Shown piece by piece: positions 19,269-28,295 of a stretch of DNA of 64,000 nucleotides. Numbering within the stretch: the first letter of the stretch is position 1; every line of letters begins with the position of its first letter. The position numbers and the translations under genes are program-made. The notes below the pieces were generated by a model, which was not told where the DNA came from, searched no databases, and worked only from the letters and a program-made list of their open reading frames with translations. Origin of the DNA: Pseudomonadota bacterium (lineage in GTDB: Bacteria > Pseudomonadota > Alphaproteobacteria > Caulobacterales > Caulobacteraceae); NCBI GenBank assembly GCA_020161365.1, contig JAIUNU010000013.1, positions 1-64,000 on the forward strand, in the 5' to 3' direction.

Positions 19269-21682
19269 TTGGGACCGTCTTCCTTCTTCGGCTCTTCGGC
19301 CGGGAACGTGCCCAAGCCGCCCGGCTCAACCTTCAGATTGGCGTCCTTCATGCGGTTGGAGCCCTCGGGGAACTTCGGCAGTCGCAGCGTCATCGGCGTG
19401 ATCGCGCCTTCATAGACGTTGTTGCCGCGATCCGCGTCGGCGGTTTCCCATTTCGGATCCAGTTCGGCGCCTTTCAGCTCCTTGCCGGTGACGTACTGCC
19501 ACGTCACCTGCTTGGAGCTCTTGCGCCAGATTTCGGCCGGGATGCGGACCGTCTCGCTGGTGCCGTCGGTGAAGTCCATCTTCAGGATCACCGGCATCAC
19601 TAGGCCGCCGATGTTGCGGAAGGTGAAGCGGTAGAAGTTGTCCTTGAAGTCCTGAGCCGCCAGTTCCTCGGGCGTCATGTCGGCGCGGGCGGTCTTGGCG
19701 CGCTTGCGGGCGCTGTCAAAAACGGTGAACTGGTCGGTCTGATCGTAGAAGTCGCGCACCTTCGGATCGCGCTCCACGACCGTCTGGCCTTTGTTGTTGG
19801 CCGCGGTGAGCGATTCAGGCTCCTTGGCGTCCGCAGCCTTACGCACGCCAGACTCCACGTCAGGATCGCCGCTGTCGAGGCGGGCCTTCACCACCTTGTC
19901 CAGCGAGATGTCGACGTGGTCGGTGGAATAGAACCAGCCGCGCCAGAACCAGTCGAGGTCGATGCCCGACGACTCTTCCATCGTGCGGAAGAAGTCGTAA
20001 GGAGTCGGGTGCTTGAAGCGCCAGCGGTTGGCGTATTCCTTGAACGCACGATCGAACAGCTCGCGACCCATGATGGTTTCGCGCAGGATCACCAGGGCGG
20101 TGGCCGGCTTGGAATAGCCGTTGGGGCCAAACTGGATCACCGAGTCCGACTGGGTCATCAGCGGCACCTGGTCCTGGCTGACCATGTACTCGACGATGTC
20201 CTTGGGCTCACCGCGACGCGCCGGGAACTTCTTGTCCCACTGAACCTCGGCCTGGAACTCGAGGAAGCTGTTGAGGCCCTCGTCCATCCAGGTCCACTGA
20301 CGTTCGTCCGAATTGACGATCATCGGGAAGTAGTTGTGGCCCACCTCGTGGATCACCACCCCGATCAGGCCGTACTTGGCGCGTTCGGTGTAGGTCAGGG
20401 CGCCGGTCTTCTTGTCCTTCACCGGCCGCGGGCCGTTGAAGCTGATCATCGGATATTCCATGCCGCCGACCGGGCCATTGACCGACTGGGCCACCGGGTA
20501 GGGATAGGCGAAGGTGAAGTCCGAATAGACCTTCAGGGTGTGGGCGATCGACTTGGTCGAATAGGCGTCCCACAGCGGGCGCGCTTCCTTGGGGAAGAAC
20601 GACATGGCCATGACGACGGGGTGCTCGGCCTTGGGATCTTCCTGCTTCACGCCCAGCGCGTCCCAGACGAACTTGCGCGAGCTCGCCCAGCCGAAGTCGC
20701 GGACGTTGCTGGCCTGGAAGATCCAGGTCTTCTCGGTCTTGGCCTTGCCCTTCTCGGCGGCGGCGGCCTCTTCCGGCGTCACGACATAGACCGGCTCGCT
20801 GGCGGTGCGGGCCTTGGCGAGGCGGTCGCGCTGGGCTGGGCTGAGCACGGCGCCCGGGTTCTGCAGCACGCCCGTCGACGACACGACGTGATCCGAAGGC
20901 ACGGTGAGGGCGACGCGATAGTCGCCGAACTCCAGCGTGAACTCGCCGGCGCCCAGGAAGGCCTTGTTGTGCCAGCCCTCGTAGTCCGAATAGACCGCTA
21001 GGCGCGGGAACCACTGGGCGGCTTCGTAGATGCAGTTGCCGTCTTCGCCCTTGCCGGTGAAGCACTCATAGCCGCTGCGGCCGCCGATGACCTTGTTCTC
21101 GACCAGCGGCAGCGACCATTCGATGATGAACTTGGTCTCGCCGCCATTGGCCCGCACGGCGGCCGGCAGATCAACGCGCAGCAGGGTGTCGACCACGGTG
21201 AACTTCAGCGGACGGCCCGAGGCGTCCTTCACCGACTTGATCGTGAAGCCGCCTTCCCACTCCTTGAAGCGCTGGATGCGGCGAACCTGGCCCAGGCTGA
21301 TCGCATCGCCCGAGACCGTTTCGGTCATCTTGCTGATCGAGTCGCGCTTGGCGTCCTGGTCGAGCAGAAGCCAGAGATAGGGCAGGCTGTCAGGCGAGTT
21401 GTTGCGGTAGGTGACCGTCTCGCGACCCGTCAGGGTCTTGGTGTCCTCGTCTAGGCGCACGGCGACGTCATAGTCGACCTTCTGCTGCCAGTAGCGATGG
21501 CCCGGCGCGCCCGACGCATTGCGATAGTCGGTCGGCGTCGGCCAGTCCTCGCCTTCGAGTTGACGGAACTTGTCGTCGAACGGCGCCTTGGTCTGTTTGA
21601 TGGCGTCGGCGTGCGCGACGGTGACGGAGAGCGCGGCGGCGATGACGCCGGCCACGGCGTAGCGAATGGAACGCTTGGACAA
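19265..21682 (-). CDS. Exported M1-family zinc metallopeptidase
   Basis: 805 residues with a signal peptide (IRYAVAGVIAAALSVTVAHA). The gluzincin motif HEVGH is at 445-449 with the third zinc ligand E468 (WMDEGLNSF), and the substrate-site GGMEYP at 406-411 replaces the GAMEN motif of aminopeptidase N. Predicted to be periplasmic and to cleave peptides. It lies 93 nt after a TonB receptor on the same strand; the gap has a weak hairpin (CCCCG/CGGGG followed by T4 on the minus strand). It overlaps the DUF6702 gene downstream. Receptor, peptidase and DUF6702 protein look like a peptide-uptake or peptide-maturation unit. Confidence 0.88.
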   Translation of the reverse strand: MSKRSIRYAVAGVIAAALSVTVAHADAIKQTKAPFDDKFRQLEGEDWPTPTDYRNASGAPGHRYWQQKVDYDVAVRLDEDTKTLTGRETVTYRNNSPDSLPYLWLLLDQDAKRDSISKMTETVSGDAISLGQVRRIQRFKEWEGGFTIKSVKDASGRPLKFTVVDTLLRVDLPAAVRANGGETKFIIEWSLPLVENKVIGGRSGYECFTGKGEDGNCIYEAAQWFPRLAVYSDYEGWHNKAFLGAGEFTLEFGDYRVALTVPSDHVVSSTGVLQNPGAVLSPAQRDRLAKARTASEPVYVVTPEEAAAAEKGKAKTEKTWIFQASNVRDFGWASSRKFVWDALGVKQEDPKAEHPVVMAMSFFPKEARPLWDAYSTKSIAHTLKVYSDFTFAYPYPVAQSVNGPVGGMEYPMISFNGPRPVKDKKTGALTYTERAKYGLIGVVIHEVGHNYFPMIVNSDERQWTWMDEGLNSFLEFQAEVQWDKKFPARRGEPKDIVEYMVSQDQVPLMTQSDSVIQFGPNGYSKPATALVILRETIMGRELFDRAFKEYANRWRFKHPTPYDFFRTMEESSGIDLDWFWRGWFYSTDHVDISLDKVVKARLDSGDPDVESGVRKAADAKEPESLTAANNKGQTVVERDPKVRDFYDQTDQFTVFDSARKRAKTARADMTPEELAAQDFKDNFYRFTFRNIGGLVMPVILKMDFTDGTSETVRIPAEIWRKSSKQVTWQYVTGKELKGAELDPKWETADADRGNNVYEGAITPMTLRLPKFPEGSNRMKDANLKVEPGGLGTFPAEEPKKEDGPK

Positions 21683-21775
21683 GTTCGATAGCCCCTCAAC
21701 TCAGAATACTGAGAAAACCCCGCGCGGACTTTGACGGGGCTTGAGGTGAAAATCATCCCATTTTCGCGGAGCGGA

Positions 21776-23758
21776 TCAGAAATTGATCTTGATGCCCGCG
21801 CGGATGGCGCGAGGTTCCACCGGGTGGAAGTGAATATCCTCGACCCCGCCCGCCGGCTCTCCCGGGAGGCGCGAGGCGTAGAAATAGGCGATGTCGTCGC
21901 GCCGGCTGTTGGTGAGGTTGAGAACCTCCACCATCAGGCTGCCGGGGCCGATCTCCTGGACGAACAGGGCGTTCACGAGGCCGGTGGGGCGCGAACGCAC
22001 GGAGTTGTCCTCGATCAACGGCGCGGCGCCCAGGCGGCGATAGGTCAGCGTCACGGTCGAGGTCGGGCCAAGCTTCCAGCTCGCGCCGCCCGTCAACACC
22101 GAGGCGACGGCGTTGGGGATACGCTCGCCATTGGTGAAACGGGCGTGCGTTCCGGCGTAGGAGGCGGTCAGGTTCAGCCGTGGCGTGGGTCGCCAGTCGG
22201 CCAGGAGTTCGATCCCCCGCCGGCGGGTCGCTCCCGAGGCCTCGGTGAAGCCGGCGTCCCCGACATAGACGAGCTCGGAGTCGACATGCAGCGCCCACGC
22301 GGCTGCTGTGAGGGTCAGGTCCTCGCGACGCCAGCGCAGGCCCACCTCGGCGCCATCGGTCGGCGAGAGCAGCGGTGCGCGATCCGCCGGATCGCCGGTG
22401 ATCGGATCGACAGTGATGACGGCGCCCCGCGCATCATTCGAGTGGAAGCCCCGCCCGGCGTCCGCATAGAGCTCGAAGGTCTTGGAGATCCGCCAGGCCA
22501 GCGTGAGCTTGGGCGAGAGCAGGACATCACTGACCGTCCCGGCGTTCCTGGGATCGCCAGCGTCGACGTCGGCGCCCATGGCGTCGGCGCGCAAGCCCGC
22601 CGTGGCGTCGACGGGGCCCAGGCGTTTGGACATTTCACCCCAGGCGCCGGTCGACCACTGGGTCAGCGCATCCTGGCGAACGGTTTGGCGCCGTTGCCGG
22701 GCGGTGGTCCGGTAGAGGCCCACCTTGCCGATGTCGTCAATCCGGGCGAACGCCCCGGTACGGGCGCTCCAGCCATCGCCCAACGCCCAGCGCTTGGTCA
22801 GCGAACCGCCATACACCCAACGCTGGTCGACCTGTTCGAACTGGTCGCCGTTGACCGAATCCTCAAGGAAGTAGGTGAAGTTCGAATAGATATCCAGCGT
22901 GTAGCGCTGGACATAGACCACGGTGTCCAGCCCCCGCAGCAGATCGCGCCGGCGGGCCGAAAGCATGTAACGCGAGGTCGTCCCGCCGTCCGTCAGATCG
23001 ACCGCGCCAAGGCGATCAAACTGTCCGGAGTCCACGGCTCGACGCGGGATCTGGTCGGTGGCGTTCCAGCGCGCATCGTAGGCGAGGGCTGTCACCGACC
23101 AGCCGCCGACCAGCGCGCGGCCGAGCAGGTTGATCTTCCGAAGGTCCTCGGGCTGCGTCCAGGCGCCGTCGTTGGTAGTCAGGTCGGCGGCGACGAGAAG
23201 GTTGCTCGTCAAAGCCTTCGAGCCCACGGCGCGATAGTAGCCGTTCTCGCCCGCCCAGGCCTGGAGACCATCGCCATGCAAGTGATCCGCGGTCTCGAAC
23301 GCCACCGCCCCAGCCGTGGCGAAGTCGCCGTTCTCGGCGGCGTACGGCCCCTTCTTGAAGCCGATGTCGTGGACGAACTCCGGCGTCAGCACATTGAGGT
23401 CCAAATAGCCCTGCCCGTGGCCGTGCGACGGCAGGTTCAGCGGCACCCCGTCGAGCGAAGCGGCAAGATCGGTCCCGTGGTCGAGGTTGAAGCCTCGCAG
23501 GAAGTACTGGTTGGCCTTGCCCGCGCCTGAATGCTGGGTGGCGGCGAGGCCCGGCACCGCCTCGATCAGTTCGCCGGGGCGGAGCAGGGGCCGCGAAGCG
23601 AAGTCGGCATAGGCGATGCGGCCTTCGCTGGCCGAAGTGGCGCGGCCCAGGTCGTTGGCGCGCCGTCCCCAGACCGAAATCGCCTCGACCTCCTGCGCCA
23701 GGGCGGGCGCGGACACGGCGGCCAAGAGCAGAGAAAGGGCGGCGAGACGGACCTGCAT
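21776..23758 (-). CDS. TonB-dependent receptor
   Basis: 660 residues. A signal peptide (VRLAALSLLLAAVSAPALAQ) precedes EAISVWGRR as TonB-box region. The plug contains LIEAVPGLAATQHSGAGKAN, YFLRGFNLDHGTDL and the Gly/His-rich PLNLPSHGHGQGYLDLN; the barrel ends IRAGIKINF with terminal Phe. The His-rich SHGHG loop is shared with receptors of metal or porphyrin type, but the ligand cannot be assigned. It is the first gene of a leftward group followed by the M1 peptidase and DUF6702 genes. Confidence 0.9.
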   Translation of the reverse strand: MQVRLAALSLLLAAVSAPALAQEVEAISVWGRRANDLGRATSASEGRIAYADFASRPLLRPGELIEAVPGLAATQHSGAGKANQYFLRGFNLDHGTDLAASLDGVPLNLPSHGHGQGYLDLNVLTPEFVHDIGFKKGPYAAENGDFATAGAVAFETADHLHGDGLQAWAGENGYYRAVGSKALTSNLLVAADLTTNDGAWTQPEDLRKINLLGRALVGGWSVTALAYDARWNATDQIPRRAVDSGQFDRLGAVDLTDGGTTSRYMLSARRRDLLRGLDTVVYVQRYTLDIYSNFTYFLEDSVNGDQFEQVDQRWVYGGSLTKRWALGDGWSARTGAFARIDDIGKVGLYRTTARQRRQTVRQDALTQWSTGAWGEMSKRLGPVDATAGLRADAMGADVDAGDPRNAGTVSDVLLSPKLTLAWRISKTFELYADAGRGFHSNDARGAVITVDPITGDPADRAPLLSPTDGAEVGLRWRREDLTLTAAAWALHVDSELVYVGDAGFTEASGATRRRGIELLADWRPTPRLNLTASYAGTHARFTNGERIPNAVASVLTGGASWKLGPTSTVTLTYRRLGAAPLIEDNSVRSRPTGLVNALFVQEIGPGSLMVEVLNLTNSRRDDIAYFYASRLPGEPAGGVEDIHFHPVEPRAIRAGIKINF

Positions 23759-23896
23759 CCGGCCCTGTTAGGTGAGGCTCCAGGGGCGGGCAAGACGCGT
23801 GCGAAAAAATGGATCCACCACAGGTTGCTCGATCACACCAAGTTTTAACGGCGGCGTGGCATGAAAGCCGGGCTCTAGGGGACGGGGGACGGTCGT

Positions 23897-24979
23897 TTGG
23901 AACCAGTGGCGCTGAAATCGGCGACGGAACACGGGGCTGCGTCCATGGCCGTGGCCGCTCCGGGCCAGAGCCTGGGCCGCGGGATGCTCGCGGTGGGGCT
24001 CGTCGGTTATGTGATCGGCGCCCTGGTCGGTTGGTGGCTGGCCCTGCGGCTGATCCCGCCCGAGTTGAGCGTGACGGTGCTCGGACGCACCCTGCACACG
24101 GCGTCGGCGCACGCCCACCTCAATAACATCTTCCTGGTGTTTCTGCTGCTACCCACGGTTCTGGGCGTCGAGGCGGCCGTCGTCGGCTGGCCCAGGAGCT
24201 CGCTGCGACAGCTGCTCTTCGCGCGCACGCCATCGCTCAACACCGATCTGACGGTGTTCGTGCTGGGCCAGGGCCACGTCCTGGACATCGTCGGCCGGGT
24301 TCTGATGCTCGGCGCCTCGATGATCTCGGGCGCATGGGTTCACGAGGCCATTCGGGTTCGAGCCGGGCTCGACCTGGGTCCGCCCGAGCTGCCGTTCGTG
24401 CTGCAGTTGCCCCTCTACTTCGCGATCTACAGCTTCTTCGACTACTGGACCCACAGGATCGACCACACGAAGAACTTCTGGCCGCTGCATCGCTATCACC
24501 ATTCGGCCGAGGACTTCGCCGTGGTGACTTCGGTTCGGCAGCATCCGGCGGCCTTTACGGCGGTTTTCGTCGTCAACCTGCCGTTGGCCGTGCTGGGCGC
24601 ACCGCCGGACGTGATGATCTATGTAAACGTGCTGGTGATCGCGATCGGCTTTCTGGTCCACTCCAAGATCGACGCCGACTGGGGCTGGGTCGGGCGCTGG
24701 CTGATCCAGTCACCCAACCACCACCGGGCCCACCACAAGCTCGACATGACCCATCCGACGGGCCACTTCGCCGTCGCGCCGATCTGGGACCGTCTTTTCG
24801 GCACCTGGTACGAGGACAAGCCCGATCCGAACCTGGCGATCGGCGTCGATACGCCCTACCGCCACGGAGTCTTCGTGCCGCGCGACATGGCGCGGGACTA
24901 TGCTCACTTCTGGCTAGGCTGGCTGGGCCGCCCCAACGATGGGCCCAGTTCCGACTTTGGGATCTTCCGCAGGCGCTAG
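23897..24979 (+). CDS. Sterol desaturase / fatty acid hydroxylase family membrane protein
   Basis: About 360 residues. TTG 23897 has GGGGGA 7 nt upstream; ATG 23945 is an alternative. Four or more membrane segments are visible (GMLAVGLVGYVIGALVGWWL, NNIFLVFLLLPTVLGV, FVLQLPLYFAIYSFFDYW). The eight-His diiron motifs of the family are present: HRIDH, HRYHHSAED and NHHRAHH, with a further H in HSKID. Such enzymes hydroxylate or desaturate lipid chains. It is divergent from the neighbouring receptor. Given the large sphingolipid locus 6 kb away, a lipid substrate is possible but unproven. Confidence 0.85.
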   Translation: MEPVALKSATEHGAASMAVAAPGQSLGRGMLAVGLVGYVIGALVGWWLALRLIPPELSVTVLGRTLHTASAHAHLNNIFLVFLLLPTVLGVEAAVVGWPRSSLRQLLFARTPSLNTDLTVFVLGQGHVLDIVGRVLMLGASMISGAWVHEAIRVRAGLDLGPPELPFVLQLPLYFAIYSFFDYWTHRIDHTKNFWPLHRYHHSAEDFAVVTSVRQHPAAFTAVFVVNLPLAVLGAPPDVMIYVNVLVIAIGFLVHSKIDADWGWVGRWLIQSPNHHRAHHKLDMTHPTGHFAVAPIWDRLFGTWYEDKPDPNLAIGVDTPYRHGVFVPRDMARDYAHFWLGWLGRPNDGPSSDFGIFRRR

Positions 24980-25348
24980 AGTCCCTACGAAGCGCGCACC
25001 CTGGTCGGAGCACGAGCGAGGGCCAATGGGCCCCCAGTAGCTCTCGACCTGCGGAAGGATGGTGGGGAGCCGTACCCTCCCAGGTGGAGGCTTGAAGGCT
25101 CTTGGACTTCACGCGTTTGGCAAGGACCAGCATGTCGAGGACCACGTGGAAGCTGGTTTTGGTCGCCTGGACCGGATCGAACGGGTCGTGCGCCTTGCCG
25201 GGGCGGGCCAGATTGAGATCTGATCAACCCGACCTAGAGCGGCATGGCCACGACGTGGCGCAGCGGTTCAAAGCGCGGATTCGACAGGTTATGCGCCACG
25301 GGGCCTGGTCCATCACCAACATAGCGCCATGTGACGCGGTCGGGCGCG
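24980..25348. other. Gene-free stretch with a coding-like, apparently decayed or repeated element
   Basis: No intact gene could be supported. On the minus strand two frames read like conserved protein broken by stops. About 25323-25238 reads VAHNLSNPRFEPLRHVVAMP and then a stop. About 25220-25000 reads DLNLARPGKAHDPFDPVQAT continuing through KTSFHVVLDMLVLAKRVKSK and SLQASTWEGTAPHH, with C or G at nearly every third position in its first 45 codons. No start codon is available to the second frame until GTG 25154. It may be a gene remnant, a dispersed intergenic repeat or a structured RNA; I could not place it. Confidence 0.4.
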
Positions 25349-25388
25349 GGTGACGTTTGTCATATCCAGCGCGTGACGCCCGGCACTG
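25349..25388 (+). promoter_or_regulatory. Composite promoter/operator, copy 2 (upstream of ABC/two-component operon)
   Basis: GGTGAC-GTTT-GTCA (25349-25362) is followed, after 11 nt, by TGACGCCCGGCACTG (25374-25388). Dyad core, spacing and 15-mer match the copy upstream of the TonB receptor (18636-18675). The far half of the dyad is slightly degenerate (GTCATA instead of GTCACC). Its edge is about 77 nt before the ABC ATPase start at 25440. A NarL-family regulator encoded in this operon is the obvious candidate to bind it. Confidence 0.7.
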
Positions 25389-25439
25389 ATGGCCGGCCTC
25401 GCGTTCGGCGATCTTGGTTCCACAGAGACGGAGCCGACC

Positions 25440-26375
25440 ATGTTACCCCTATCCTCCGAGCCGCCGATCGCGATGCTCAGCAAGGTACTCAAACGCCGGG
25501 GCGCGACCCTGGCGCTGAACGGACTGGACCTCGCCATCCAACCCGGCCAATGCGTAGCCCTGCTGGGGCCGAACGGCGCGGGCAAGAGCACCAGCGTCGC
25601 CCTGCTGACGGGCCGTTTGCGACCCGAGGCGGGCGAGGCCTTCCTGTTCGGCGGTGACCCTCGGGCCCTGGCGGGCCGCGGCCGCATGGGCGTCATGCTG
25701 CAGACCGCTGGATTGCCCAACACACTGAGCGTCCGCGAGCAGATCGACCTGTTCCGGGGCTACTATCGCAAACCGCGTTCCTTGGACGAGGTGGTGCGCC
25801 TGGCCGGCCTCGAGGGGCTGGAGAAGCGCCGCTGCGGCGCGCTGTCGGGCGGCCAGCAACGCCGCGTCCAGTTCGCCCTCGCCATCGCAGGGCGCCCCGA
25901 CTTTCTGGTCCTGGATGAGCCGACGACCGGCATGGATATCGACGCCCGCCGCGCGCTGTGGAGCGCGGTACGGTCCGAGATCGCGCGCGGCTGCGCGGTG
26001 CTGCTCACAACCCACCATTTGGACGAGGCCGAAGCCCTGGCGGACCGCATCGTGGTCATCGACCACGGCCAAGTCATAGCCGACGGCACGCCCGAGGCCA
26101 TCAAGGCCCGCGTATCGGGCGTCGCGATCCGCTGCCGCACGTGCCTCTCGGACGCCGAGTTGGCGTCCCTGGCGCGGGTTACCGGCGTCAGTCGCGACGG
26201 CGGCAAGGTCACGCTGCTGACCACCTCGGCCCCCGCCACTCTGCGCGAGCTGCTCGCCCGTGATGAGACGGTCGACGACCTGATCGTTTCGGGCGCGTCA
26301 CTGGAAGACGCCGTCACACGCCTGGTCCAAGCCGGCCAAGCCGCCGCCCTGCAACGCCAAACCGAGGCCGCCTGA
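25440..26375 (+). CDS. ABC transporter ATP-binding protein
   Basis: 311 residues from ATG 25440, chosen for GGAG about 6 nt upstream; an in-frame ATG at 25389 would lie against the promoter element. All ABC motifs are present: Walker A GPNGAGKST, signature LSGGQQRR, Walker B FLVLDEPTTGMD and the H-loop in LLTTHHLDEAEALADR. The C-terminal 90 residues form a DrrA/NatA-like extension. It energises the permease encoded one base downstream. With the DesK/DesR-like pair behind it, the set resembles drug, lipid or antimicrobial-peptide exporters. Confidence 0.92.
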   Translation: MLPLSSEPPIAMLSKVLKRRGATLALNGLDLAIQPGQCVALLGPNGAGKSTSVALLTGRLRPEAGEAFLFGGDPRALAGRGRMGVMLQTAGLPNTLSVREQIDLFRGYYRKPRSLDEVVRLAGLEGLEKRRCGALSGGQQRRVQFALAIAGRPDFLVLDEPTTGMDIDARRALWSAVRSEIARGCAVLLTTHHLDEAEALADRIVVIDHGQVIADGTPEAIKARVSGVAIRCRTCLSDAELASLARVTGVSRDGGKVTLLTTSAPATLRELLARDETVDDLIVSGASLEDAVTRLVQAGQAAALQRQTEAA

Positions 26376-26376
26376 C

Positions 26377-27114
26377 ATGCACACCCTAGCCGTCTATTTC
26401 CGCGAAGCCCGCGCTCAGGTCCTGGCCACCTGGCGCACGCCGCAATTCATGATCCCCAGCGTTATCCTGCCGTTGCTGTTCTACGGCGTGATGGGCCTGG
26501 GCCTGAGCAAGGGGCGCGAGCCCGTCGCCCACATGATGCTGGCCAACTACGTGATCTTTGCCGCAATCGCGCCGGCGATGTTCGGCTTCGGGGCCGCCGT
26601 CGCGGCCGAGCGCGAGGCCAAGCTGGTGGAGCTCAAGCAGATCGCGCCCCTGCCGGCCGGAGGCTACCTCGCCGGCCGCTTGGCCGCGGCGTTGGCGCTG
26701 GTGGCCGTGGCGATCGGGTTGCTGGGCGGTCTGGCCTATTTCGGAGGCGTGAAGATGGACGCCTGGCGCTGGGCCGCGACGCTGGGACTTGGCCTCGGCT
26801 CGGCCGTCCCTTTCGCGCTGATCGGCCTGAACCTTGGCTTGCGCATGGGCTCGCAGGGCGCCACCGCGCTGACCAATCTTCTCTTTCTGTGCTTCAGCCT
26901 GTTCGGCGGCCTGTGGATCCCGCTGCAGGCGATGCCCGCCTGGTTCGGCAAGGTCGCCCAATTCACCCCATCGTACCATTTCGGCCAACTGTCACAGATG
27001 CTTTCGGGCATGCAGCCGGTGACCGACGTCGAGCGCCATGTCTCGATCCTGGTCGCCATGAGCCTGGCGGCCCTCATCGGGGCCTGGGCGGCATGGCGGC
27101 GACAGGCGGCTTGA
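26377..27114 (+). CDS. ABC-2 type permease
   Basis: 245 residues with six hydrophobic segments (MIPSVILPLLFYGVMGLGL, NYVIFAAIAPAMFGFGAAVA, LAAALALVAVAIGLLGGLAY, LGLGLGSAVPFALIGLNLGL, ALTNLLFLCFSLFGGLWIPL, ISILVAMSLAALIG-type end) and the ABC-2 hallmark GGLWIPLQAMPAWF before the last loop. It starts one base after the ATPase stop and ends 2 nt before the kinase ATG, so it is part of the same transcript. Export of an unknown substrate is likely. Confidence 0.88.
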   Translation: MHTLAVYFREARAQVLATWRTPQFMIPSVILPLLFYGVMGLGLSKGREPVAHMMLANYVIFAAIAPAMFGFGAAVAAEREAKLVELKQIAPLPAGGYLAGRLAAALALVAVAIGLLGGLAYFGGVKMDAWRWAATLGLGLGSAVPFALIGLNLGLRMGSQGATALTNLLFLCFSLFGGLWIPLQAMPAWFGKVAQFTPSYHFGQLSQMLSGMQPVTDVERHVSILVAMSLAALIGAWAAWRRQAA

Positions 27115-27116
27115 CC

Positions 27117-28295
27117 ATGACGAAGGGCGCGCGCGACATCGCCGACATGAGCAAGGACAACGAGTCCAGAAACACGCCCGGGACCGGCGCGCCCGACCCC
27201 CATGCCCCCGTCGCCGGCGAGTCCTTCGTCCGGCGACACTGGAGCCTCGTGTTCCTGGTCTACCTACCGTTCTACTTCATCTCGTGGCTCTATCGCCGGC
27301 CAGAGACGCTTGAGGTGGTCGCGTCGCTGGCCGGGCTAGTTTTCTTTCTAGGGCTGTTCGCGAGCATCCATGTTCGCAAGGGACCTCCACGGCTCTGGCA
27401 GGTTCTGGCCATCTTCGCCGTCGGCATGGCCTTGTCACCCTTCAAGTCGACCTGGAGCGTCTACACGATCTACGCCATGGCTTACGGCGCCCGCCTGGCG
27501 CCTCGGCGACTGGCCCTGCGCATGCTGATTGGCATGGAGGTCGTGGTTCTCTTGATTGGCGTGTTGTTCCTTCGGGACGCGTGGCCGATCTGGACCTCGG
27601 GGCTGTTGTTCGGCGCCATCACCGGGTTCGCCACCCTGATGCAGGCCGATATTGAGCGTAAGAACGAGGCCCTGGCCATCGCGCACGAGGAAGTCCGCGC
27701 CCTGGCCAGCACCGCTGAGCGCGAGCGCATTTCGCGGGACCTCCACGACCTGCTCGGTCACACCCTGACCTTGGTGGCGGTAAAGGCCGAGCTGGCCGCC
27801 CGGCTGGTCAGCCGGGACGCGGCGGCGGCCGAGCGCGAGATGCAGGCGGTCGCCGCCGCCGCCCGAGAGGCGCTTTCGGAGGTGCGGACGGCGGTGGTCG
27901 GCATGAAGGGCGCATCGCTGGCGTTCGAGCTCGACAAGGCCCGCCAGGCCTTGGCCGCCGCTGGCGTCGAGACGACCGTCTCGGCGTTGACGGCCGATGG
28001 TCATCCTGGGCAAGAGGCGGTTTTGGCGATGGCCTTGCGCGAGGGAGTCACCAACGTCATCCGTCACGCGGGCGCTTCGCGCTGCGAGATCAGTCTTTCC
28101 CCCAGCGCTTCCGAACTTGTGCTCACCATCGCCGATAATGGCCCGGGCGGGCGACTCGTCGAGGGCTCGGGTCTGAAGGGCATGCGCTCACGCCTGACCG
28201 CTATCGGCGGGACACTTGAGGTCAAATCCGACAAGGCCGGCACGCGCCTTGTCGCCACGGCGCCGCTGCGCGCGCCAGGGGAGGTTGTCTCGTGA
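27117..28295 (+). CDS. DesK/NarL-type sensor histidine kinase
   Basis: 392 residues from ATG 27117. The N-terminal 180 residues hold about six membrane segments, with no periplasmic domain large enough to bind a soluble ligand, as in DesK-like intramembrane sensors. The HisKA_3 phospho-acceptor lies in ERISRDLHDLLGHTLTLVAV. An ATPase domain with EGVTNVIRHAGASRCE, ADNGPGG and GSGLKGMRSR follows. It should sense the membrane or the state of the adjacent ABC permease. Its stop overlaps the regulator GTG (GTGA). Confidence 0.9.
   Translation: MTKGARDIADMSKDNESRNTPGTGAPDPHAPVAGESFVRRHWSLVFLVYLPFYFISWLYRRPETLEVVASLAGLVFFLGLFASIHVRKGPPRLWQVLAIFAVGMALSPFKSTWSVYTIYAMAYGARLAPRRLALRMLIGMEVVVLLIGVLFLRDAWPIWTSGLLFGAITGFATLMQADIERKNEALAIAHEEVRALASTAERERISRDLHDLLGHTLTLVAVKAELAARLVSRDAAAAEREMQAVAAAAREALSEVRTAVVGMKGASLAFELDKARQALAAAGVETTVSALTADGHPGQEAVLAMALREGVTNVIRHAGASRCEISLSPSASELVLTIADNGPGGRLVEGSGLKGMRSRLTAIGGTLEVKSDKAGTRLVATAPLRAPGEVVS

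Noticed and set aside
21731..23530. Long open frame antisense to a TonB receptor
   Set aside because: Same GC artefact; the opposite strand carries a complete receptor with signal peptide.
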